A stretch of 64,000 nt of DNA from Farysia itapuensis. Taxonomy: Eukaryota > Basidiomycota > Ustilaginomycetes > Ustilaginales > Ustilaginaceae. This document shows positions 50,069-60,105 of the stretch, one piece after another. Position 1 is the first letter of the stretch, and each line of letters opens with the position of its first letter. The notes under the pieces were generated by a model. That model did no database searches. It worked only from the letters and a program-made list of their open reading frames with translations, and was not told where the DNA came from. The stretch covers positions 1 through 64,000 of the forward strand of contig JALBYC010000020.1 of NCBI GenBank assembly GCA_023212645.1, written 5' to 3'. Made by a program: the position numbers and the translations under genes.

Positions 50069-53000
50069 ATGCCAGGCATACCCCCTACTCCCAACAATAT
50101 ACCCCTCGCCTCTTCCTTGCCAAAGGTGAGCTTTCGCAGCATTCCGCCAGAAGAGGCAAGTATTCTCCATGTCCCCGCCGGCGTCGTCGACTCTCAGATG
50201 GTCAACTTTGGCTTCAACGATGGCTCCGCATTCGAAAAGCCAGACCATTACATTCGCTATGTCGAACCCATCGAAAGCGAGCTGAAGAAGCAAGTAGAGT
50301 ATGATATGGACGAACAGGATCAGGAATGGCTTGAAGTGCTTAACGCCGATCGACGTAAGGATGGCCTTGACTCTATCACGTACGAGACTTTCGAGACCAT
50401 TCTGGACCAGCTTGAGAAAGAGTGGTTTGACCTTGTCAAGCGCATTCCTCCAAAAGTGCATTCCGGGGGCGCTGCTGACGAAGATCAAGCTGGAGGATCG
50501 GATGAAGGCGAAGACAGCAAATGCGCCATCTGCGATGATGGCGAATGCGAAAACTCCAACGCCATCGTCTTTTGCGACGGCTGTAATCTTGCCGTTCACC
50601 AAGATTGCTACGGTATTCCGTATATCCCGGAAGGTCAATGGCTCTGTCGCAAATGCACCGTTTCACCCGACCGTGCAGTGTCCTGCATACTCTGTCCGCA
50701 CGAAGGCGGTGCTTTCAAGCAGACCACGACCGGAAAATGGGCGCATTTGATCTGCGCAATGTGGATTCCAGAAACGGGTGTCAGTAATCCTGTGTACATG
50801 GAGCCTATCGACAGCATCGACCGCATACCAAAAGCCAGATGGCGACTGCAGTGCTATCTCTGCAGACACAAAGCCGGCGCCTGTATTCAGTGCGACAATC
50901 GTACCTGCTTCACCGCTTTTCATGTCACGTGTGCCCGAAAAGCTGGACTTCTCTTCAAGACTGAGCGTACTCGTGTAGTCTCGCATCAGCCATCGGTCGA
51001 CTCAGATGACAGCGACAATGAGACACCTGACGTACTGCGTGCTTGCTGCCACAAACACATACCTCATGGCATGCGAGGACAGCTAAAAATCAATTTTCGA
51101 CGCCCGTCTGGAAAAGACGACGAAATCTCGGAAGGATCTCTGCGCGGCTCGCCTTTCGCCTTCCCGAGGACGAGAGAACAGTCCATCGAGTCAAGCAAAG
51201 GTGCACCTCTAGTCTCAATCAACCGGCGAGGTTCCCTAAATACATCGAATCACAGACGAACATCAAAGTCTGCACGTGCGTACAAGAAGAGTTTCCGGTC
51301 TGGTCCACCGCTCGTACCGGCTTACATAGCTAACAGAGTGCTGGAGTATATCAGCAAGGTTTCCATCCGAAAGAAGCAGCTAGCTGTGCAGCTCATTGCC
51401 CGATATTGGTCACTCAAGCGAGAGGCCCGACGAGGTGCTCCTCTGCTCAAAAGACTGCATCTCGAGCCGTGGACCTCATCACCACAGGGCAAAGATCATA
51501 CCGACGCGCAGAAGGGCAAGAAGCTCTTGTTCCTTCGATCTTTGCGAGAGGATCTTGAAAGGGTCAGAATGCTCGTGGAACAAGTCAGAAAGCGCGAGAG
51601 GGAGAAGCTTCGTCAGGCTCAAGCCATTCGCACATCGCTCGTCCAGCAGCTTCTGTTCCCTTACCATGACGACTTGCGTGCCGCTCTGGCCAAGTTTGAG
51701 GCTTTGGACAGATACGGCTTCTTTGCAGTGCCGGTATCCAGAGCAGATGTTCCAGACTATTACGATATCATCCAAAACCCCATGGATTGGAACACTATCC
51801 GAGCCAAGATTAACGACATGCATTACGATTCGGTCAGGGAGTTTCGGGAAGACGTGCTGCTGGTTTCAACCAACGCTATCATCTACAACAAGCCCGATAC
51901 ACCTTACCACAAGGTCGCGACAAGAGTTTCCAAACTTGTTCCAGAGGTCTTTGACGAGCTCGAAAAGCTAGACTCTGCCCACCTCCTTGAGCTGCGTCAC
52001 CGTGTGCTGGAATCAGGACAGAATGAAGCGCCAGAAGAACCTACAGAGGACGCGACTCCTAATCCTGTCGTACTCGCAGAGCTTCAAAAGCTCGGTCTGG
52101 AAGCGCCCATATCCTTGATTGATCTACTCAGAAACTACGACCAAATGGATCAAGATGAGCAGACCGAGCTTCGCCAGAGCGCATATCACACACTCCCCCC
52201 TCCGCCTATCAGAAGCTTACCGAGCCAGGAAGACCGCACCAATCTGGAGGACGGCATGGAAGGCGCAATAGTGGGGACGAGGTCTCCCATTCTCAACTTG
52301 ATGGAAGACTTCGTGAGCCAAGTGTACGTTCCTGCACCATTATCAGAAAGCAAGAAGGGCAGCAAGAAGCCGTCTCCGACTACGTCACAAGCTGGCGAGA
52401 CGGCCTCAACCAAAAAGAACAAGAAGCGCAAGTTTTCAGCCACGGGCGAATCTACTCCTGTAGCCGAGAGGCGAAGCAGCAGGAGAATCCAAGCGGACGA
52501 AGTATTGTCAACCGAAGCAGGCGACCAGCAATCACCTGCAAGAAAGCGCGTGCGAACGGATCAGGACCGTTCAACGGAGCAAGAAGCTTCCGCCGTTCCT
52601 ACACAAGGCTCTGAGGATCCAGTCCAAGTCAAAGGTGGCGTGGGCGATCATGACTCATTCCTGTTGTTCAACTCTGGATGGGTGTATCCTGAAGGAACTA
52701 AGCGCAATCGTGGCACGCCGCTCAAACAAGAAGCGCCTGTCAAGCGCTCGCGCAATAGTTCTGCCCCAGAGGCAGTGACTAAGAACAGAGCAAATGCAGC
52801 AGCAAGTCTTCAGACATTGCCATCGCGTCCTCGTGCTAAGACCACAGCCTCGGCAACCGGCAAAGCTACGAAGCCTAAGCATCCAGACGCAAGCAAGCAG
52901 ACTCCGGTCAAAACGACACGCAGGATAGCACAAGCCAGCCGTGGAAGCTCACCTCTCACTTCAGCTGACGAAGGAAAAGACGAATCGACCGAAGGTGAAG

Positions 53001-53833
53001 TCGCTACTCCAGTACAAGGCGAGCCGCCACTGTCGGCATCCGAGCGGTATAATATCATGCGGAGGCAGAAACGAGCTAAGGAACGCGAAGAGAGGCAGAA
53101 GGCTGAAGATTGTCCTTCCATACAGTCTGCTTCAGAAGAATTTGCCTCCGCACGGCGTAGTGCGCGGACACGTGCCTCGATCTCAGGTCCTGATGATGTG
53201 ACGACGCGTACCGAGGAAGAAGAAGAGGCAGTAGCCGACAAGAGCACAAGACGTGCAGCTGCGACCCCAAAGTCAGAGCGCAAAGCCACACCTCGTCATC
53301 GTGTCCAGGCAGGGTCGCCGATAAAAGCAAAGCGAGGCAAAGACGACGACAGGTCGGTGCCGATACACGGTACCGATGTCTGGGCAAAGGTCGAGGGCCA
53401 CCCTCACTTTCCAGCCAAGATCGTCGCCGATAAAGATGAGATCTCGGAGGAGCAGCTGTCGGCTCGGCCCGACTTTGCACCTCCGCCACGTCCATCTGTT
53501 TCATCGTCTCAATCTGGCTCTATGGCGAGGCGACTTTCGCTTTCATCCCACGTTGCGTCCACGCTCAGAGGTAGCCCGCGCTCCAATACGTCAAAGAGAT
53601 CTGTGGCACAACAGTCTTCTGCTCGACAGGGCGAGAGTGACGCGCCGCCGTCCTGGGTCCTCGTTGCTTTTTACGACAAGGCCAAAACGTGGAGATGGCT
53701 GCCTTCGCACAAAGTTGTTCCAATGCACATTGACGAAGAGACCGACTCACGTATGCTCAGGCTATCCGGCAAACACAGTAGCGCGAAGAAAAACGTCCGA
53801 CACGCTTACGAACAGGCCAAGCAAAGTCTGTAG
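50069..53833 (+). CDS. NTO1: BRPF/Nto1-type chromatin reader (PHD-bromo-PWWP)
   Basis: The protein has 1254 residues from ATG 50069. The frame stays open upstream, but only non-ATG codons are in frame there. Domains in order: an enhancer-of-polycomb-like N-terminal segment (YDMDEQDQEWLEVLN, about 80-95); a PHD finger from Cys152 (CAICDDGECENSNAIVFCDGCNLAVHQDCYG); an extended PHD (CILCPHEGGAFKQTTTGKWAHLICAMW); a bromodomain, about 532-628 (VPDYYDIIQNPMDW and YNKPDTPYHK); and a C-terminal PWWP, about 1101-1225 (GTDVWAKVEGHPHFPAKIV and WVLVAFYDKAKTWRWLP). This is the scaffold of MYST/NuA3-type histone acetyltransferases. Yeast Nto1 lacks the bromo and PWWP modules, so this version is BRPF-like. 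It is convergent with USE1 (61 bp). Confidence 0.94.
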   Translation: MPGIPPTPNNIPLASSLPKVSFRSIPPEEASILHVPAGVVDSQMVNFGFNDGSAFEKPDHYIRYVEPIESELKKQVEYDMDEQDQEWLEVLNADRRKDGLDSITYETFETILDQLEKEWFDLVKRIPPKVHSGGAADEDQAGGSDEGEDSKCAICDDGECENSNAIVFCDGCNLAVHQDCYGIPYIPEGQWLCRKCTVSPDRAVSCILCPHEGGAFKQTTTGKWAHLICAMWIPETGVSNPVYMEPIDSIDRIPKARWRLQCYLCRHKAGACIQCDNRTCFTAFHVTCARKAGLLFKTERTRVVSHQPSVDSDDSDNETPDVLRACCHKHIPHGMRGQLKINFRRPSGKDDEISEGSLRGSPFAFPRTREQSIESSKGAPLVSINRRGSLNTSNHRRTSKSARAYKKSFRSGPPLVPAYIANRVLEYISKVSIRKKQLAVQLIARYWSLKREARRGAPLLKRLHLEPWTSSPQGKDHTDAQKGKKLLFLRSLREDLERVRMLVEQVRKREREKLRQAQAIRTSLVQQLLFPYHDDLRAALAKFEALDRYGFFAVPVSRADVPDYYDIIQNPMDWNTIRAKINDMHYDSVREFREDVLLVSTNAIIYNKPDTPYHKVATRVSKLVPEVFDELEKLDSAHLLELRHRVLESGQNEAPEEPTEDATPNPVVLAELQKLGLEAPISLIDLLRNYDQMDQDEQTELRQSAYHTLPPPPIRSLPSQEDRTNLEDGMEGAIVGTRSPILNLMEDFVSQVYVPAPLSESKKGSKKPSPTTSQAGETASTKKNKKRKFSATGESTPVAERRSSRRIQADEVLSTEAGDQQSPARKRVRTDQDRSTEQEASAVPTQGSEDPVQVKGGVGDHDSFLLFNSGWVYPEGTKRNRGTPLKQEAPVKRSRNSSAPEAVTKNRANAAASLQTLPSRPRAKTTASATGKATKPKHPDASKQTPVKTTRRIAQASRGSSPLTSADEGKDESTEGEVATPVQGEPPLSASERYNIMRRQKRAKEREERQKAEDCPSIQSASEEFASARRSARTRASISGPDDVTTRTEEEEEAVADKSTRRAAATPKSERKATPRHRVQAGSPIKAKRGKDDDRSVPIHGTDVWAKVEGHPHFPAKIVADKDEISEEQLSARPDFAPPPRPSVSSSQSGSMARRLSLSSHVASTLRGSPRSNTSKRSVAQQSSARQGESDAPPSWVLVAFYDKAKTWRWLPSHKVVPMHIDEETDSRMLRLSGKHSSAKKNVRHAYEQAKQSL

Positions 53834-53894
53834 CTCCCACTCTCCTCTTTGCTCCGTAAATGCACGTTTTAGATGACATTCTGGTGAACTGGTC

Positions 53895-55058
53895 TTAGGT
53901 GAGCCTGATGACGATGAACATGAAAATCCAGCTAAACATGACGACGGCAATTGCACCGAGCGTGAACCAGCCCATGCTTCTGACTTTTTTGCTATATACA
54001 CCAAGACGGCCCCGAGTTTTGGTCATCAGGTCAAGATTCTGACCAAGATGATTGCCTGCTTTCTCGAGCAGAACGCGGTCTCGTTCGAGGGCATCGGCGA
54101 ATGCGAGTGAGTTGGATTTGAGAATGGATGCCATGCGCAGTAGCTCACCGGACAGGGCTTCTTGTGTGCTTCGGTCGCCTTGCAAGATAGAATCTGAGGC
54201 ACTCTCCTTGGTGCTAGATGCAGCATTTGACGCACCAACACTAGCAGGTGTGATTGAGGGAGCTGATGGGCCGTACTCGTCGAAGTCACTCTCTTCTAGT
54301 GGAGCACGGACTTGGGTACCAGCAGCGTCCTTCCTCAAGGCACCAAGCGGTTTTGACGACGATACTGGGTGAGAGACATGATCTTCGGGATCGGTTAGGA
54401 CCGACTCGGCTTCCGAAGTTTGGCCACGATCTTCGTCGTCTTGTCGACTGAGTGAAGTACCATCGTCTGTTTCTTCTTCGCTTTCTCCGCTGTCCGAGAC
54501 AAAGTCGAGACCTTGCAAAGCCTTTTCCTTCAGCAGTGCAAAGTCCCAAGAGGATCCTTTGTGGCTGGGAATTGACTCGTTCGAAGTCTCTAGGGAGGGA
54601 GATGGTGCAATTGGCGCAGTAAACCCGCTCGGAGGGTCTTGTGTGGATGTGGATGAAGAGGCAAGATCCAAAAGGGCCTGCACAATGCTGATGTTTTGCA
54701 GAGTGGTATCTCTGCATTCATCGAGAGCTTTCGTTCTGGACGACGGTGGGACAGCTTGAATACGTGAGAGAAGACGCTTCAAGTCTGTCACCAGAGCGAG
54801 CATCTGTGACCATTGATTCGCTTCATCCCCATAGACAGGTCCACGACGTTCTGTCGTCGTTATTTGAGCATGAAGGGCGTCGACCTTGTTTGTGAGCATG
54901 GCAGACTGTCTGACAATGGAGGCTGCATCAAGGTTGCTGCTCTGAACATTTGAAGCTGCTGGGAGCGACAAGAGATACTCTTGCATCCTTTGACGGGCAC
55001 GCTTAGAGCTCGGTGCTGTGTCCACTTCCATTGTAGCTACAGGAGATGCGAGAGACAT
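53895..55058 (-). CDS. USE1: SNARE Use1, Golgi-to-ER transport
   Basis: This 387-residue tail-anchored protein has an N-terminal helical region (1-120), a long acidic Ser/Thr linker, and a SNARE motif around 310-365 (ALSGELLRMASILKSNSLAFADALERDRVLLEKAGNHL). It ends in a hydrophobic C-terminal anchor, LGAIAVVMFSWIFMFIVI. Use1 works with Ufe1, Sec20 and the Dsl1 complex in fusion of COPI vesicles at the ER. The zero-layer residue of the SNARE motif was not assigned. The linker is longer than in yeast. It is divergent from HTS1. Confidence 0.85.
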   Translation of the reverse strand: MSLASPVATMEVDTAPSSKRARQRMQEYLLSLPAASNVQSSNLDAASIVRQSAMLTNKVDALHAQITTTERRGPVYGDEANQWSQMLALVTDLKRLLSRIQAVPPSSRTKALDECRDTTLQNISIVQALLDLASSSTSTQDPPSGFTAPIAPSPSLETSNESIPSHKGSSWDFALLKEKALQGLDFVSDSGESEEETDDGTSLSRQDDEDRGQTSEAESVLTDPEDHVSHPVSSSKPLGALRKDAAGTQVRAPLEESDFDEYGPSAPSITPASVGASNAASSTKESASDSILQGDRSTQEALSGELLRMASILKSNSLAFADALERDRVLLEKAGNHLGQNLDLMTKTRGRLGVYSKKVRSMGWFTLGAIAVVMFSWIFMFIVIRLT

Positions 55059-55248
55059 TGTGACGGGTATGGCAAGGTAGCACAGAGCAACACGTATGCG
55101 TTAACACCTGTACACCTTGCGCACCTTGATGTGGGACAAGTTGAGTCTGACATGGTCCTCGAGTCATCACGTGCCTTCCTCGGAATTGAAAAAGACACTT
55201 TCTTCTGGTCTGGCCTCCTGGCTCCTCCTCATCCGTGCAACACGTTTG

Positions 55249-57180
55249 ATGTCCTATCTCCAGTCCCTCGTACGGTCAGCCTGCTCATCACGATCCTTTC
55301 CGAATCAGACTCTACTCTCCAAAAGGTGCTTTTCGAATCGACAAGTGCCACCGACGCAACTGCTCAAGTATTTGCAGAGTGGATCCCAGCGTCAATCTGA
55401 AGCTATGACCGCTACTGACAATGATCAGGTAGCAGCCCTACAGCTGGCTCGGGAAGAGCAGGGAAACAAAATCAGACAGCTCAAGTCCGCCAAGGCCACC
55501 TCGTCGGTCATCAAGGCTGAAGTAGATATGCTCAAGCAGCTTGATGCCCAGCTTTCCGCGCTTGGCATCTCCTCTGGTCCGCCCGCCAAGGCCGAAGCTT
55601 CTGGTGCAGCCAGCAAGTCGGGCGCATCTGGATCCAAGCAAGAAGTGAAATTCACCCTCAAGACCCCCAAAGGCACTCGAGACTGGGAGCCACTGGCCAT
55701 GTCCCTGCGCAAGAAAATCTTTACCACTATTGAGGACGTCTTCTCCAGTCACGGCGCCGTTACCATCGACACGCCCGTCTTTGAATTGAAAGAGATCCTT
55801 TCCGGAAAGTATGGAGAAGATTCCAAACTTATCTACGACCTGCAAGATCAAGGCGGAGAGCTCTGCTCGCTTCGGTACGATCTCACCGTCCCCTTTGCAC
55901 GCTTCGTCGCCATGAACCCCTCCGAATATGGCAACATCAAGCGCTACCACATTGCCAAAGTGTACCGCCGTGATCAGCCTGCCATGTCCAAAGGTCGCTT
56001 CCGCGAGTTCTATCAGTGCGATATCGATATTGCTGGCGTATATGACCCCATGGTGCCCGACTCGGAAGTGCTCTGCATCCTAGTCGAAGCTCTCGACGCA
56101 CTGGGGATGGAAGGCTTCAGTGTCAAGATCAACCACCGAAAGATTCTCGACGGTCTCTTTGAGATCTGTGGAGTGCCCGAAGCAAAGATCAGGACCATCA
56201 GCTCGGCCGTAGACAAGCTCGACAAGTCTCCTTGGGCAGAAGTGAAGCGCGAAATGGTCGAAGACAAAGGACTGCCGGAAGATGTGGCCGACAAGATTGG
56301 AGAATACGTCAAGTTGAAGGGCGGGAAAGACTTGCTAGCCAAGCTCAAGCAGGACAAGGTCATGATGGAACACCCAGTGGCGTCTCAGGGAGTCAAAGAC
56401 ATGGAGCTGCTCTTTGACTACTTGGACATCTATGGTATCTCAGATCGCATGAGCTTCGATCTCAGCTTGGCGAGAGGACTCGACTACTACACCGGCCTGA
56501 TCTACGAAGCTGTCACTGCTGCCTCTGCACCTCCCGGCTTTGATGGATCAGCTCCAGATGCAACAAAGCCCAAGAGAAAGCCAAAGAAGTCAGGCGCAGA
56601 TGGCGAGGAGGAAGTAGATGAGAGCACAGTCGGTGTGGGTTCCATCGCAGCGGGCGGCAGGTATGACAACTTGGTCGGCATGTTCAGTGGATCAAAGAAG
56701 CCAGATGCTGTGCCCTGTGTGGGTGTATCGATCGGCGTCGAGCGAGTGTTTGCCATCATGATGCAGCGTTTGCGGGAAAAGGAGTTGCGAGGCGAACGTA
56801 CCGGGGTTCGCTCCAAACAAGTCGACGTCTTTGTCATGTCGGTGGGAGAGGGAATGCTGAAGGAGCGTATGCAGGTCGCAAAGACGCTCTGGAACGCCGG
56901 TCTCAAGGCTGAGTTCATGCACAAGGCCAAACCAAAGCTTCCACAGCAATTTGCCATCGTCGACAAAGAAGCTATTCCCTTTGCCGTTATCCTTGCGCCC
57001 ACCGAGTGGAACTCGCCCTCGGGCCCTCAAATTCGCGTCAAACAGCAGAAGGGCAAGGACTCTGATCAAGGTCAGGGGCAAGGTGACCTCGTTTCCCTGA
57101 ACGACTTGATTCCCTTCCTCAAAGAAGCCGGGGCTGGCAAAGGTGCTATTGCTTTGGCCGACAGGGAGGCTCTCGTCTGA
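55249..57180 (+). CDS. HTS1: Histidyl-tRNA synthetase, probable dual-start gene
   Basis: The long form starts at ATG 55249 (643 residues) and the short form at ATG 55405 (591 residues). The extra 52 residues ([20 protein letters not shown]...KRCFSNRQ) are Arg/Ser-rich with no acidic residues in the first 35, a mitochondrial presequence. The short form begins [20 protein letters not shown], a WHEP-like helical start usual for the cytosolic enzyme. Class II motifs are present: [36 protein letters not shown] (motif 2), the HisRS-specific [12 protein letters not shown], and [11 protein letters not shown] (motif 3). A charged insertion ([10 protein letters not shown]...) interrupts the domain around residues 480-500. 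Yeast HTS1 also makes both enzymes from one gene. It is convergent with RUB1. Confidence 0.93.
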   Translation: MSYLQSLVRSACSSRSFPNQTLLSKRCFSNRQVPPTQLLKYLQSGSQRQSEAMTATDNDQVAALQLAREEQGNKIRQLKSAKATSSVIKAEVDMLKQLDAQLSALGISSGPPAKAEASGAASKSGASGSKQEVKFTLKTPKGTRDWEPLAMSLRKKIFTTIEDVFSSHGAVTIDTPVFELKEILSGKYGEDSKLIYDLQDQGGELCSLRYDLTVPFARFVAMNPSEYGNIKRYHIAKVYRRDQPAMSKGRFREFYQCDIDIAGVYDPMVPDSEVLCILVEALDALGMEGFSVKINHRKILDGLFEICGVPEAKIRTISSAVDKLDKSPWAEVKREMVEDKGLPEDVADKIGEYVKLKGGKDLLAKLKQDKVMMEHPVASQGVKDMELLFDYLDIYGISDRMSFDLSLARGLDYYTGLIYEAVTAASAPPGFDGSAPDATKPKRKPKKSGADGEEEVDESTVGVGSIAAGGRYDNLVGMFSGSKKPDAVPCVGVSIGVERVFAIMMQRLREKELRGERTGVRSKQVDVFVMSVGEGMLKERMQVAKTLWNAGLKAEFMHKAKPKLPQQFAIVDKEAIPFAVILAPTEWNSPSGPQIRVKQQKGKDSDQGQGQGDLVSLNDLIPFLKEAGAGKGAIALADREALV

Positions 57181-57295
57181 CAAGTTTTCCGACATTACTG
57201 CACTTTTACTACTCGTTACACCCTTGAAGCAATATTGTCACGAAAGCACAAGAACAGTGGATGAGTGCCAACGTGTGCTGACATGTGCGTCAATT

Positions 57296-57742
57296 TTACA
57301 TGCCTCCGCGTAGGGCGAGTACAAGCTGTGATGCAGGAGGCACGCCGAGCGTTAGTAGAACTGTGATGTGCCAAGTCGCAAGGAAGTAGAACTCACATGC
57401 AGAACGCTTCCACCTTCGACACCAAAGTCTTTTGCCGTCCTCTCGTCGTGCCTGTAAGCTCGAGATGTGTTAGTAAAAGCAGCCTTAGGTGAGTCCTCGT
57501 AATTACACGCACATTTGCTTGCCTCCAAAGATGAGTCGCTGTTGTGCTGGCGGGATGCCCTCCTTCTCTTCGACACGTTCCTTGATCCGCTGGATCTTGT
57601 CCGCTGGCTCAATGTCCAGCTCAATCTCTGTGTTGCCGAGTAAGGGTGCACCGATTCCGTGATCAGTCAAAATCAAGCTCGCATGGGACAGAGGACAAGA
57701 GAACCTACCTTTACCCGTCAACGTTTTGACTTTGATCAGCAT
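57296..57742 (-). CDS. RUB1: NEDD8/Rub1 ubiquitin-like modifier, 4 exons
   Basis: Minus-strand exons 57742-57709, 57627-57513, 57451-57397 and 57325-57296 join to 77 residues. Introns are 81, 61 and 71 bp, and each junction falls at a position that restores the conserved sequence. The product [20 protein letters not shown]...[12 protein letters not shown] differs from human NEDD8 at only a few places. It ends in one extra residue after the Gly-Gly, to be trimmed by a Yuh1/DEN1-type protease. Rub1 modifies cullins and so activates cullin-RING ubiquitin ligases. The DCAF4-like gene in this same window belongs to that system. Confidence 0.96.
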
Positions 57743-58247
57743 TTTTTCGATCTAGAGTCAGTGAGTCGCACGCCGCTCTTTGTTCGCTTTTTTCGGCGAC
57801 TTTCAGAGTAGTTCGTCTAGCAGCGATCGATGGTGGAGAAGAGATGCGAAGCAGATGAAGGGAGCTGTTCGATGTGGAGTCCGCGAGTCCGCGAGTCGCG
57901 AGTCCGCCGAGATGATATCAAATTTAACAACAACGTGCGTTTTTTTAGGATAATTGGATATCACAACAAAAATTGATCGTCATTCGTTCAAACACCGTAC
58001 TCTTCCTGGCCGCACCTTCCTTAATATCTATCCTAGCTTCTTCACTATGCATGATCATAATAAGGTAGCGACTTTGCTAGAACACAGTACAAAGCGTTCA
58101 AGCTGCGATATTGGAGCATCTATGAATTGCAAGCATTAAAGAAACATCTATGATATATGAAGGCTCGACACAGGGGGCGATGACTGGTCTAGAAGGCCTT
58201 CTCGACGTGTGAGACTCAATGTGGGAGCAGGCGGAGAATACTCGTGT
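57743..58247. promoter_or_regulatory. RUB1 upstream region / 3' flank of the HMG-box gene
   Basis: A 505-bp stretch. It contains a short GCGAGTCC-type repeat at 57876-57908, about 135-165 bp upstream of the RUB1 ATG. No gene was recognised. Confidence 0.5.
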
Positions 58248-60105
58248 CTAGAAGCTTTCGGTCTTATAAAAAACATGAACCTGAGAACGACGCGGAACAC
58301 CATATTCGTTGCCCGAAGCTGGCGCAACAGGTAAGCCACTTGGCATCTCTGCGGATTCTGCATATTGCGGATACGCTTGAGGAGGGCCAGATGGCGGACC
58401 TTGCACTCGGGATGCGACACTGTACCCAGAATTCGGAGACAAGCTGCTTGAGAACTCGCCTCCTGCATTTCCAGAATAAGCATTTTGCTGTTGCGCATAC
58501 GCTTGCTGCTGCTGCAGATATTGCTGGTGCTGATGCTGCTGGTGTTGATACTGATGCTGATGCTGGGTCTGTTGCTGATTCTGGGTCTGCTGCTGGTGCT
58601 GATGAGCTGCATCGCTGACGAGAAATCCATTGCTGCTGCGAGTATCGCTGTGTACATAATTGCTGTCGGGCCAGCCAGACGTGCCGACACTGACAGGCGA
58701 AGTTGGCGGAGCTGGCGCATATCGATGACCGCCTTGCATAAATGCAGCTTGCTGTAACGCGGCCATTGAAGAAGAGAGATCCGTGCGCTCGCCGTAAGGG
58801 TGCATCCTATTGCCCGCTGGTCCAGATCCATACTGACTACCGCTGATGTTTGCACTGCCATTCATCCTGCCAGACGCATAGACCGAAGTTCCGTCTGTTC
58901 GTCGAACAGGCTGAGGATAAGATCGGTAAAGCGAATCACGCATGGAGGAACTGCTTGGCGCACTGATAGAGAACCCAGAGGAACGTTGAACGTCTTCAAT
59001 CGGACGTCTGACCGGAGAGCTACTGACATACCCTTGCTGAGAGGCCATGTCCATGGATGGCTCACTGTAGCTTGAAGTAGCAGAGCCTAGAGCACCCGAC
59101 TTGATGGACCTGTCTGATGTGCTGATGGGAGACATTGAGTTTCTAGCGGTCATATCGCCGGAGTCAGCATTGACGCTGCTCGAGGAGGCGCTCTTGACCT
59201 TCTTTCGTGGTCGGTAACGGTAATTGGGGTACATGCGTTGATGCTCAAGCTTCTTTGCATCTGCCAGAGCTTCGAACTCCTGCTTGACAGCAGGCGACTC
59301 GTTGGCCCACATTTGAGAAATAATTCTCGAAATGACAGCTTGAGACCTTGGCTTGCCGGTACTGGCTGAACGGGCTTGCGAGTCGCGATCCTGTTGAAGC
59401 TCTCGGAATTTCTGGGACCGATAAATGATCCATGCGTTTGAGGGTCTCGGAGTGCGCTGCTCGCTGTGCTCTGTCTTCTTTGCACCATGCCACCTGTTCT
59501 GAACTGGTGGTAACGACTCTGATCGTGTCTGCGCGCTCGGTTGAGGAAGGTCATGTCGGTGAGATTGAGTGACTCGCTGCTGAGCAATGGAGACAGGTGC
59601 CATCGAAGATACTAGAGCGGAGCTGTGGTAGTTCTCCGGAGCTTGCAAGAAGTTGCCTTGTTCAGGGTACAATCCTGATCTGAACTCGAGGTCTGCATTA
59701 CTGTTGCTCCCGTCTGCAATGTTTGTGTATTCAGGACGGCCAAATAACATATTCCGGTCCTCGACGAGATGAGGTTTGGCAGCTTGGTCACCACCCGTCC
59801 CGTAATTGGGCATGCCGGCGAACACGCAATGGTGAGGTCTGTGCCGCTGTTGCTAGCAAACAAAAGTGCAAAAAGAGAATGCGGTAAACGTGGGTCAGCC
59901 GAAGTTCATCTTGGAAACAACCGCTGCGTTGAGAGAGATAAGTTCGTCAGGTACTTACTACGTGGAAGATACTGCTGTTTAACCTCTGATGCTGCCCGGG
60001 AATGCTGTGTCCGCTGCGAAATAAAGAGATTGAGTGATATGAGTACACAGAACGGCGTCAAAGTTGCGAAGCCTGGACGTACATGTGTCGTGACAAAACC
60101 TCCAT
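58248..60105 (-). CDS. HMG-box transcription factor of the Ste11/Prf1 type, 3 exons
   Basis: My model joins minus-strand exons 60105-60083, 60013-59959 and 59852-58248 (introns 69 and 106 bp) into 560 residues. The two small 5' exons keep frame exactly and the chosen ATG follows an in-frame stop. If they are wrong, the first internal ATG is 59813. The HMG box lies at about residues 161-243 (RPSNAWIIYRSQKF, AVISRIISQMWANESPAVKQEFEALADAKKLEHQRMYPNYRYRPRKK), with the NAW/YRS and PNYRYxPRK signatures of mating-type/Ste11 HMG proteins. In smuts this group includes Prf1 and Rop1, regulators of mating. I cannot say which this is. The C-terminus is Gln/His-rich, a likely activation region. Confidence 0.8.
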
